Of a stretch of DNA of 64,000 nt, positions 54,888-64,000 are shown piece after piece. Source of the DNA: Diplonema japonicum (taxonomy: Eukaryota > Euglenozoa > Diplonemea > Diplonemida > Diplonemidae); contig OZ025692.1 in the NCBI GenBank assembly GCA_964019335.1, positions 441,501-505,500 on the forward strand. Direction: 5' to 3'. Position 1 is the first letter of the stretch. Every line of letters starts with the position of its first letter. A model generated the notes under the pieces. It saw nothing but the letters and a program-made list of their open reading frames with translations, had not been told where the DNA came from and did no database searches. The translations under genes and the position numbers were made by a program.

Positions 54888-57017
54888 CTATGGGTCGCTC
54901 TCTTCGCCGCTGTACTGCAAATCATCATCTTCATGTTCACGCTTCTTGGGCTCTCTGATTGTCCCTGTCGGCTGGCTCTCCTCCACGCTGTCACTATGCG
55001 ACATGCCCCCCTCACAGCAGGGTTCCGTCTGCATCCCTGTGCTGACTGTGCTGACAGTGCTGATACGATGCATCAAGGGCACCTTGTGGCAGTGCAGCGG
55101 CGAGAGAGGCATTGCTGATGAAGGCGATGGTGTAGTGCCAGCAAGCTGTCTCATAAAAGCACGTCTCCCAGAAGGAGACATGGGTGGGGAAAAGCTTTCC
55201 GAAGTGTCACTCGGAGACATGTTGGAATCGAAGACAAAGGAGTCTGTCTGTGGTATGGACAGGGCGTCAAGAAGGTCGTCCTCCCGTGTCCTGGGTCCTG
55301 AGGAGGTACCAGGCTTTCGCGAAAAGCGGTGCTTATCCGGAGCGGGGGGCAGCTCGAAGACCTTCATCGGCATTCTGTGAACATTTCTTGCTTCCCGTGG
55401 GAAAGCAGGCCTTGCCCTAGGGCTGGCCCACCGCAGGTTCATCTCAGGAGACGATGGCGCAGTGGACAAGGGGCTTGGCGCCACATGCAAGTTGAGCGGC
55501 GACGAAAAACCCATGACACCTGCCACCAAAGGGGCGTCGAAGGGCGGCTGCGCTGGGGCTTTGGCTGGTGTCCATTTAGAAGATGTTGTTATCAACGAGG
55601 AGGCGGCGGATCCTTCAAGACCTGTGTGTGTGTTCTAGTGTGTGGTGACGTTACCTTGTCTCCCGTCACACCTCAGTGTTTCAACCTGGCACCGCGCATC
55701 GATCAGCTCGTTTTCGAGCTCCTGCTTCTCGTCCACAACTTCGTTCAACGTGTACTTCAAATTCCCCACCTCCTCCTGCAGCCGTATGATAGTGCTCTCC
55801 AGTGGTTCGCTCTGCTCGTCAGTTCCTTCATCGGATTCCTTCCATGCAGCAATGACTTCCTTTATATTGCTTGTGCTTGGGGGCCCCTTCGCTCCTGTTG
55901 AGGTGACCACCAAGCCCTCTTGCCTCTCGGCTTCCTCTTCCCACTTTGTTACAAGGTGTTCTGCCCTCTGCGAGTGCTTTGTGCCATGTAACATCTCTTG
56001 AATTAGTTGCAGTTTCAGGTTAGCATTTGTGCCCCAGAGCGCAACTATCGTGTCGCCTAGCGCCACCGCCGATTCTTTGCTTCGCGCCATCTGCTCGCGC
56101 AGAACTTTGATGTCCGCTTCCAGCACTGCGATGTGCCCCTTGCTGATCTCCGCCAGCATCTCCTGGGGGTCATGTCCCATGCTCCGCTCGAGTTCCTCGG
56201 ACACGGCGTCGCTCCTGTCGGTCGGGTAGTTCACCGACTCTTTTTCTTCTTTGTCTTCGTTGCTGTCCAGCTGCCGCCTCAGTTCGTCCACCTGCTCCTT
56301 TAGCGTCTCTATCGTGGCCCTGTCGTCAAGGTTCTGCTCCTGCGAAACGGTGAGCATCTTCTCGAGGTCGGCGCTCTTGTCGTGAAGGACTTTGACTTCT
56401 ATGCTGCGCTCTTCCTGGTCTTCTGTCTGCACGGCCATCTGCTTCAGTGCCTCCGACGGCCTTTTCAAAAGGAATGAAGAACTTGTCGTGAGCTTCGCTT
56501 CGTATGTTGCGATCAGTCTTTTGTGTGCAGTTTCTTGGAAGGTGTGCTGTGCGTGGAGGTTGTTGACGCAGTCCACAGCTTGGTTCACGATGGCTGGCAG
56601 AGTAGTGGGTAGAGGAGTAGCGGGCAGGGTAGCGGTAAGGAGTTCAGTGAGCTTCTTGAAGCACGTGTCGATGGTGTTGGTGAGTTCGGTGTTGCTGCGT
56701 GAGAGAAGGCTGTTGTCGTGGCGAAGCTTTGCGTCATCAGGTTTGCTTGTGTGGATGGTGTTCAGTGCTGACGCTAGTTCGTTCCCGTGCAGGACTACAC
56801 GTAGCAACTCGGACTCTCTCTCCTGGAGCAGTGCCACAGCGTTCCGCAGGTGCCCCAGCAACTCCCCTTCACCCACTTCACCATTCTCTGCATCAAACAC
56901 AACATCCTGCAAGTCAGCAGTTGCATCGAAATTTAGATTCATAAGTGCCGGCTGCCATTTAGGCAACTCCACCTGCTCGACATCACCTTGCCACTCGTCA
57001 GGCGAGTCTGTCAGCAT
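54888..57017 (-). CDS. Coiled-coil protein, 698 aa, two exons
   Basis: Exon 1 is 57017-55655, a 33-nt phase-1 intron is 55654-55622 (GTAACG..ACACACACAG), exon 2 is 55621-54888. The reading frame continues cleanly across the junction (DGRQ-GLEGSAAS). Residues about 55-130 and 200-450 are Leu/Glu/Lys-rich heptads typical of coiled coil. The exon-2 part (about 455-698) is Ser/Pro-rich and probably disordered, with many SP sites that could be phosphorylated. Two QTE motifs (MAVQTEDQ, TGMQTEPC) resemble dynein light chain LC8 anchors. No enzymatic motif. The start lies 24 nt after a CCTACGCAG acceptor-like site. Cytoskeletal or trafficking scaffold is a guess only. Confidence 0.82.
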
Positions 57018-57597
57018 GTGATCCTGAAGGCCTGCGTAGGGTGTGAGCTGAAACTACCATATATATTTGTTGGGACTCAAAAGGACAGGAAAAAGGCAGT
57101 GGGTGGGGCATAGAAAATAAAAGAATAATGGTGGGGGGGGTTGTTATTCTCACATAGAAGAAAAGAAAAAAAGTGGGTCAAAAAAATAAAAACGGGAGAG
57201 GAGAAAAAAAAGGGGGTGGTGGTTTCTTCAAACAATAACTGGATACCAATTCAACAAAAAAGGAGAAAGAAGAAAAAAAAAGAGAACTCTTATTCAGTTC
57301 GCCCTCTGCCGTCAGCAGCCTTGCGAGAGAATGACATGCGCGTCTAGCATTGGCACCGAAGCCAGCTGAAATGAACAGATGAAGAAGGGTAGGAAGATAA
57401 AAGCAGTCTGTAAGAAGATCTTTTTTTTTTTTTTTTCCACTGTCGGAACCAAATTAAAAACAACACGAAGGGATTTTGACTCGTTTTTTCTTTTTTCTTT
57501 TTTTTTTTTTTTTTTTTTCTTTTTTGTTTTCCTTTTTTTCCTTCCTTTTCTTATCCGTTTATTGTATTTGTTTCTTTTCCTCCCCACTCTCGCCACA
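57018..57597. other. Intergenic spacer between TYW4 and coiled-coil genes
   Basis: Purine- and pyrimidine-rich low-complexity sequence with a T run near 57498-57518. The segment at 57300-57400 has ordinary composition but no supported reading frame. It likely contains the TYW4 3' UTR. Confidence 0.55.
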
Positions 57598-60500
57598 CTA
57601 GTCCTCGTTCCCACTGCTGTCATCCGCGCGCTGCACATCAATCTCGGCCAGTGTGCCAGCGAAGACACCCAGATTGTGCGAGTGCCACTGGTCCTCAGGT
57701 GAAGCAGGACCCTCATCATCGTTTTCTTCGACATCGATATCATCCAGTTTGATGGGTTGTGTGAGTGCACCAAAGTGTTTCTGTTCAATATCGCTCGCAA
57801 TTTTTCTTGCGTAGAACCCTCGGTAGTACTCAGGCACCTGTTAATAAAAAAAAAATAATAATAATAATAAAAAGGCGCATGGGTTTGTATTGACAAAAGA
57901 AAAAAAGAATATTTTACCTGCTCCATAAGCGAGTGCACTTTTTCCATCGTCTTCAGTGCCGCCTGTGCTGTCACCAAGTCCTTGTTCCCGTACAAGTCGT
58001 TCTTCTCGTAGGCCTCGGGACCCAGGTGCCGCCACGCGATGTTGATGCCGACAGATGCCTCCTGTGCCCACGTACTGTGGAACCACAACGCTGGGATGAA
58101 CAAGATGTCCCCTGGTTTTAAGGTCACCAACCTGCTCTTCTTAAGCGCCTTCTGCACCAACGGGTACTTCGTGTAGTCGCATGATGTGACGTCCCCAGCC
58201 AAGGACGAGCTGCCTTCGATGTACAAATTACCTATCTCATCAGGCGGGAAGAGCAGCACCTGTTTCGTGCCCGAAATCTGGAACAGGCACCCGTCTGTGA
58301 TGTCGTAGTGGCACCATATCACGATGTCCTTGGAGGCGATGCGCAAGGCGCTCGAATGGACCCCCGCCTCCTTCACACTCTGCAGGAACTGCGGGGCTTT
58401 AAAGTCACCCGCAATCTCGGGCATCGTGCTCCAGAAGTCTGCAACGTCCTTCCGCATGTTCTTCCCCACGCTTCTGTAGTAGTAATACTCCTCGCTGTTC
58501 TCGTTCAAGATGGTCTGCTTCAGCAGGTTCTCAAATGACATCACCTCAAACTTGTAGTTCCGAGGGTGGAAGGTGAGACGTGGCGACTCGCATATCGAGA
58601 CGCTCGCCTCGCGCCCTCCCATGACGCTGCGCAGGTACTCGTAGTTCCACTTGTCAACACACGGCCCGAAGTCAGCTTTCATGACAACAGGCTGCCTCTT
58701 AGGATATATCAGATTCTTCCATTGAGCTTCAGTCACACCCTCGAGGCGCGGCACCGTGTCGCTCATCCTGGTGGCTGCCGTGAAAGCCTTGCCTGCAGCA
58801 GACGACATGTCCAGAACAGCGATCCTCGCCTGGTTCCAGAAGGTGCCGTACGACAGACAGTGCGAGCCACCACCCAGGGCGAGGTACGTGTTGGGCTGTA
58901 TCTGTATCAGAGAGTGTTTCACAAGAAGTGTAGAGTTCCCCCCACCTCCCTCGGCAATCCCCACCTCCACATAAAGCGGCTTGCAGAAGCCCTTGTTCCC
59001 GTCAATGGTGATGAGAAACGCCTCAGCGTCCCCTACGCCACCATTTCTTTCTTGCGCCGTGCTCCCCCCTAGTACCAAAATCCCATGAGTTCCCACTGCA
59101 GCTGCATGGGACATTCTGGGGCTAGGCACCCACCCTGCGAACGTAATCTCGCGCCACGTCACTGTCTTGGGGTCGAACACCCACGTGTCATTGAGCAGCT
59201 TAAAGTCTGCGCCCATACCGCCGTGCAGCACGCACTCCCCAGACGACACAGTGAGCGAGGCAGAGTGTCTTGCGGGAGGTAATGTCTCCAGGGTGTGCTT
59301 CTCCCACACACCCGACTTGTAGTACCAGCTGTCGCCCAGGATAACACCGTTGTTTGTGCCACCGAAAAGCAGGACTGTCCCTTCTTCGACCGGCACCATC
59401 ACGTGGCGCCATCGCGACAGCGGCAGCCCCGTGTCGACCTCCTGTACGGTCCATTCCAATGTGCTGGTGTCCAGGTTATACACTTTGTTGTCGCAGGGTG
59501 TGCCTTTGGAGGTACATCCACCAAAGAGCATCATTGTATTATCATCAACCATTGCCGCTTGGTGGAACTGTCTTCCTTCGGGGATTGCGCCCGACTGCAT
59601 GGGGTGCCCTCTTTTGGGCTTTGCGAGGCGCAGATCGATGAGCACCAAGTTCGAGTCGTGGTAGACAATTGCGATGTCATTCGCGGGACGGGACACCACC
59701 GAGTGCCCAACCCCTAAATAGAACTCTTTGAGCTTCCTGAAGAAGTGCAGACGGCTTGAAGGGGGTGACGCACAACACGGGGTAACTACAGGCGCACCTG
59801 TGTGCAAGGTGCTGAACGTCACAGTGTGCGTGACTGCCTCGATGACGTCCTCCCAGTCGGTGAAGGGCTCGATCTTTTGGACTCTGGTGCGCTCGTTGAC
59901 GTCGCACAAGAAGATGTCAAGCCTCTCGTAGGCAGTGGTCACAGGGACGGTAAGACCGTGGTGTTCGAATCTCTCTGTCACTGCCTCTAGTGAAGGGTAT
60001 TTTTCGATGCATTTCAACGGACGACCGGACTTGCTACGTGCAGCACACATGAGCTGACCGTATGTGTCTCTGGGGCAGATCTCATCCCACCCGATGATGT
60101 GAGCGTCCTTGAAGGTAGCGATCCACTTCAGCAGCTTATTCCCTTCTGTGTGTGTCCGGCTGAGTACGCCGTCCAGAATAAAAAGAGTGGATGTGTTCGT
60201 ATCGATGTTGGGGAGAGATGAGACCGTGCCGTAGGCATCGATCGGCAGAGGGAGCAAGTTGTACCCAGACGGCAAGGGGGGTGATATGAGGCTTTTCTTA
60301 CGTTCAATAACCTCAGGTTCGTCGATATCGTAGCACTGCAAGCCCTCGCGGGCCGTGCAGAGGCAGCACGTGTCAAAACCAGCACCAAAGTGAAGAACCT
60401 GACCTGCCTCCTTACTCACAGCCCACTGCTGAACACTCCCCCTCAAATACTGTGCCTTCAGGTATTGATATATGTGGTTGTGCGGGTTTTGCTTCAACTG

Positions 60501-60734
60501 CTTCCTCACAAACTTCTTAACATACTTATCTTCAAAATACTCCAACTCTGCGGCCCCGCACATGGCTTGTATCCCGTCGTCCATTGTTTTCATGTCTTCC
60601 AATGACGTCCTTTGGCACCGTGCCACTTTCTTCGGCCCTTTGTACGCGCCCTCTCCTCTGGGTTCGCCTTTCTTCTGGGTTCCTTGTGCCAAATTGCTTA
60701 GGGGTTTATAATTTTTACCCAGCATAGTGTTCAT
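57598..60734 (-). CDS. TYW4: tRNA wybutosine-synthesizing protein 4 (LCM methyltransferase, Kelch, JmjC)
   Basis: A 1018-residue enzyme. Exon 1 is 60734-57918 (939 codons), the intron 57917-57838 (80 nt, with a TTA repeat and TTAACAG), exon 2 57837-57598 (79 codons). Residues about 30-320 are a leucine-carboxyl-methyltransferase-type SAM domain (LHFGAGFDTCCL at about 115). About 380-640 are Kelch repeats (MLFGG, LLFGG, LVLGG). About 690-910 is a JmjC domain with HxD in WCHYDITDG (His about 807) and the distal His in PALWFHSTW (about 885). This three-part layout is that of fungal Ppm2/Tyw4, which methylates and methoxycarbonylates the side chain of wybutosine at position 37 of tRNA-Phe. The iron-ligand pattern looks intact. 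An out-of-frame ATG lies just upstream of the chosen start. Confidence 0.92.
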
Positions 60735-60966
60735 ATGATCATTAGTAGCTGACTTTGAGTTGTGATCGTCTTGTTTGGTTTGCAGCTTGATTGACTCCTA
60801 TCCTATGGTGAGGTAGCGGGTTCCAGATCGAGAAAGAAGGGAAAAAAAGAAAGAAAGAAGCCCAACCGGCTTGTTGCCATGCTGGGGTGCAGGTGGTTAT
60901 ACATGGCACGCACTTTTTTAAAAACCCTTTTTTGTTTCCCCTCCCCCACTTGCAACCCCCCTTTTA
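60735..60966. other. Short intergenic spacer
   Basis: A 232-nt spacer between the pyruvate kinase stop and the TYW4 start. On the minus strand CTTTCTTTCTTTTTTTCCC is followed by several AG dinucleotides, including ACAAAGTCAG-like sites close to the TYW4 ATG. No gene. Confidence 0.5.
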
Positions 60967-62734
60967 TCACGCCACAACGACGACACGAGTCTGGTTTGCA
61001 AAGCCTTTGCGGTGAGCAACGTTGGGCCCTGCGTGGACCACGATTAGCTTGTCCCCTGATTGAGCCAAGCCTGTCTTGATGGCAAAGTCAGTGGCGAGTT
61101 TTACTTTCTCCTCACGGTCTGCCTCACTAGCAGTGAGCTCGTTCTTTTCAACAAGAAGGGGTTTAACAAATCTGTGCAGCAGCAGTTGCCTCGCGGTGCG
61201 CTCTTCTGTGGTGACTGCGATGATAGGACAGGGTGCCCTGTACTTGGACATCATCCTCGCAGTGTTTCCGGTGGACGTCACGGCGATGATGGCCTTGGCC
61301 TGCAACTCGAATGCACTATTTACAGCACCGCAAGCAATGGTTTCTGCAATGCTGATAGGTATCTTGCGCAGCCCTTTAATGGAGTCGAAGAGGTTCTCTT
61401 CTCTGTTTGCTGCTTGTGCTTCGACCGTTATTTTGTTCATCATTGTCACGCACTCTTTCCTGAAGGACCCCTTCGCTGTTTCCCCGCTGAGCATCACCAT
61501 GTCAGCACCGTCCAGCACCGCGTTGGCAACATCGTTAGCCTCTGCCCTCGTGGGCCGCGGGTTGTTTGTCATGGACTCAAGCATCTGCGGGTGCTTTCAC
61601 AATTTTTATGTGTGTATACCTGTGTTGCGACAATGCACGGTTTGCCTTTCACGTTGCACTTGCTGACCATCATCTTCTGGGCAACAAATACCTTCTCGAT
61701 GGGGATTTCTGTCCCAAGGTCGCCCCTGGCCACCATGACACCGTCTGCTTCGTCGAGAATCTGAAAGGTAGTTGATTGATGTTCTTCAGAGTTGTCCGTA
61801 CCTGGTCGAAGTTCTGAATGCCTTCGTGGTTCTCAATCTTCGCAATGACCTTAATGTCATGGCCCCCGTTCTCCTCTAAGCACTGTCTGACCTCTTTCAC
61901 TTGGCTGGCCTTCCTGATGAACGATGCAAAAATCATGTCGACGCCCTGCTCCGCTGCGAACTTCAGATCGGCTTTGTCCTTCTCGCTGACGGCAGGGAGG
62001 TCCACCACGACATGGGGGAGGTTCACCCCACGCTTGCTTGCGATGATGCTGGGGTTCACAACCACAGTGTTCAGGAAGTCGTCACCGATCTCCCTGATTT
62101 CCAAAGCAAGCAGCCCGTCGTCAATGAATACCTGCTGTCCTACATTCATCACTTTCGTGATGTTCTTGTAGTCTACGTACAGCACCTCGAGGCTTCCCTT
62201 CTCCTTGTACTGCTCGTCTGTGCTGAGCTTCAAAGCGTGTCCAGTAGGCAAATCAAGGGTCCCACCGTTCTCGATGTTCCCTGTACGGATCTCAGGTCCC
62301 TTCGTGTCGAGAGCCAGGGCAACGGTGACTCCCAATTCCTTTGCAGCCTGTCGTGTGTTGGCAATGGTGGAGCCATGGAAGGCGTGGTCGCCGTGGCTGA
62401 AGTTCATCCTGGACACGCTCATGCCCGCGTTGATGAGCTCTTTGAGCTCCTCCACAGGCTGCGACACAGGCCCGATGGTACAGATGATGCCAACGGCTTT
62501 ATTTAGGACAGCGTTGTCCTGGTAGATATCAAGAGCCATGTTGTGGTCCAGCTGCGTGCCTCTTCTCTTGCTAATTTGCATCCTTTGTTGCAGGGACTGT
62601 TTTGCAGCCCAGTCGGCGATCCCCACCAATGGATCATCCGGTCTGTGCTTGCCAAGGTGCTGCAGAAGCTGCTCAACAAGGCCCCCTACGTTGTGCTTCT
62701 CGATGTAGGCCTTCGTCTCATCATCGGCAGGCAT
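60967..62734 (-). CDS. PYK: Pyruvate kinase
   Basis: A 563-residue glycolytic enzyme converting phosphoenolpyruvate and ADP to pyruvate and ATP. Exon 1 is 62734-61802, the intron 61801-61761 (41 nt), exon 2 61760-61620 (47 codons), the intron 61619-61585 (35 nt), exon 3 61584-60967. Motifs in order: [43 protein letters not shown] (catalytic Lys), then exon-2 [16 protein letters not shown], then [19 protein letters not shown] and [10 protein letters not shown]. Splicing is needed to restore the active-site block encoded by exon 2. There is an N-terminal extension of about 60 residues compared with the usual 470-530-residue enzyme, with no obvious targeting signal. The start lies only 55 nt after the stop codon of the GT8 gene. 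Confidence 0.96.
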
Positions 62735-62789
62735 TTTGAGTGTCTCGCGTGATACGTAGCAGAAGCATTTAATAAAAGCAAATACCAAC
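62735..62789 (-). other. 55-nt intergenic spacer with candidate trans-splice acceptor
   Basis: Between the GT8 stop codon and the pyruvate kinase ATG. It reads GTTGGTATTTGCTTTTATT, then TGCTTCTGC and CACGCGAG before ACACTCAAA and the ATG. A promoter and terminator could hardly fit, so the two genes should share a transcript. The AG of CACGCGAG is the likeliest acceptor. Confidence 0.45.
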
Positions 62790-63987
62790 TTAACCCCACC
62801 CTCCTAACTCCTGTGTGTACTCCCACCTGTGTTCGTTGCTTCCTGTTGTCCACATACTTGGTGCCCCGCAACATCCACACATGTGTTTGTGGCGTTACAA
62901 CACCACCCCATTTGTTGCCCCATGCTGCTGTCTCCTCCGAGTCGCCCACGAACACTGCTTTGTGCATGGCCTCGTATGACCTCCACCAGCGAGCAGTGGC
63001 CGGTTTATTCCTGTTTGTGTTTAAGGTGTTTCGTTTTGCATACTGCTTAGGAGTGTCTTTTAGGAACTTTGCAAGATCCTTGACCTCACTCTGGTCACCG
63101 TGGCTGTTGTACCACGGTTTCCAGGAACCAGACAAATGGTCGGCGGGAAGGGATTTTATGGACACCACACGTCCCGAGATAAAGTACCGCATTACTAAAC
63201 CATCTCTGGCGTTGGGCCCCCGAAAGCCCCACCTGTCGGTCTTGTTGGTGCGCACTGCATCGTAGAAGCGGACAAGGTCCGCCATGATGCCTGCGTCTGG
63301 GCGCATCACCATAGTGCCCGTCGCGAAGTAGCCCTTCGAGGACCCCAGAGCGGCTATCCAGTAGTGGTCGTCGGGCAGCTTGATGGAACGCAGCAGGTCC
63401 GTCGAGCTAGAGGTGAGCACCATGTCGGCATCGTAGAAAATGATGACCTGATACCTAACTAGCGACCACAAGTAGAATTTATCAAAGGTGGTGCCCCAAG
63501 GCGTCTTCGCCACTGTGTGCGCCAGGCTCTTGTTCACGAGAATGATATCATCGAACACCTTGCGCAGCCTCAGAGTGTTCCCAGCTGCGATCTTCGGGGA
63601 CACCAACGCCCCAGTACGGCACCACTTGCCCTCACCGCACGCTGAAGTTTTGCCTGCACTGTAGCCCAACACCAAAGCACCATCGACGTACTTGTCGTTC
63701 CCCACGAAGGTAACTAACCCTACGCCCTTTTCTTTAATGGGCTTCAAGACCCCCGAATCGCGTATGGTATACTTCTTCCTATTAAGCCAAGGCTTGTAAG
63801 GTGCTGGGGTCGCGATAGGTAGGATAGGGGTGTCAACACTGCGTTCTTTTCTAGACATGCCGTTGAGCATGGAATGGCTGCCTGTCCACATAACTAACGA
63901 GAACAGTACCAACAGGAAGACCCCCCTCATCCCAGTGGGCCGCATTGCTCGCTTCTTTGTACTTTGAATAAGTAACTCTTCTTTCAT
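62790..63987 (-). CDS. GT8-family (glycogenin-like) glycosyltransferase, type II membrane protein
   Basis: A 388-residue protein. Exon 1 is 63987-62858, a 31-nt intron is 62857-62827 (GTATGT..ACACAG, phase 2), and exon 2 (62826-62790) adds TKWEYTQELGGWG at the junction and end. Without splicing the frame would run on into the pyruvate kinase gene. A short cytosolic segment and one hydrophobic anchor (about 21-38, MRGVFLLVLFSLVMW) precede a lumenal GT8 domain: VGLVTFVGNDKYVDGALVLG, then the metal-binding DxD motif in VIIFYDADMVL (about 185), then FATGTMVMRPD and FRGPNARDGLVMRYF. GT8 enzymes transfer sugars (Glc, Gal, GlcNAc or GalA) from nucleotide donors with retention. Golgi location is inferred; donor and acceptor are unknown. 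Confidence 0.87.
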
Positions 63988-64000
63988 TCACATTTTGCTG

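Noticed and set aside
62686-62789. Continuation of the GT8 frame into the pyruvate kinase gene
   Set aside because: Removing a 31-nt intron gives a clean stop at 62790. The overlap would otherwise place coding sequence in the wrong frame of a conserved enzyme.

Overview
The window is nuclear DNA of a protist, most likely a euglenozoan and probably a diplonemid (inference, about 0.6). Eighteen protein-coding genes can be supported and all lie on the minus strand. Several are separated by only 55-185 bases, and several start codons follow a pyrimidine tract plus AG. That layout fits long polycistronic transcripts resolved by spliced-leader trans-splicing. Unlike typical kinetoplastid genes, nine of the eighteen carry cis-spliced introns. 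I rebuilt 13 of them: all begin GTA and end AG, and 11 are only 31-49 nt long. Coding DNA is GC-balanced. Intergenic DNA is saturated with A, T and G homopolymers (up to 59 nt) and palindromic repeats.

In transcription order (right to left): GT8 glycosyltransferase (63987-62790), pyruvate kinase (62734-60967), TYW4 wybutosine enzyme with Kelch and JmjC domains (60734-57598), a 698-residue coiled-coil protein (57017-54888), a six-EF-hand protein (54589-53721), a mitochondrial carrier (51612-50637), proteasome ATPase Rpt3 (49305-48063), a Pro/Gln-repeat protein (47484-45808), a polycystin-type TRPP channel with a cysteine-rich tail (45153-42514), an uncharacterised 296-residue protein (39370-38480), a two-RRM RNA-binding protein (38382-37381), a 131-residue protein (31946-31551), a syntaxin-18-like SNARE (31365-30517), a single-pass membrane protein (30397-29696), an amidase (27343-26150), a cytochrome b5 ending in a CaaX box (25725-25396), a 1478-residue coiled-coil protein (22764-18261), and a giant secreted or surface protein of at least 5918 residues (17797 to the left edge). 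The giant protein has a signal peptide, sushi-like modules, 16 Calx-beta-like repeats with one fibronectin type II module, and about 59 EGF-like repeats.

The genes are functionally mixed (metabolism, proteolysis, membrane traffic, RNA, tRNA modification, calcium), as expected of a polycistronic unit not organised by pathway. Long gene-poor stretches are 22765-25395, 27344-29695, 31947-37380 and 39371-42513. They hold tRNA-like SINE candidates, a 444-bp foldback, a GGAAACG-rich palindrome, and an unusual series of terminal-inverted-repeat elements whose internal motifs change together from one element to the next. A 200-bp run of N lies at 33634-33833. I saw no rRNA, intact tRNA, CRISPR array or bacterial-type element.
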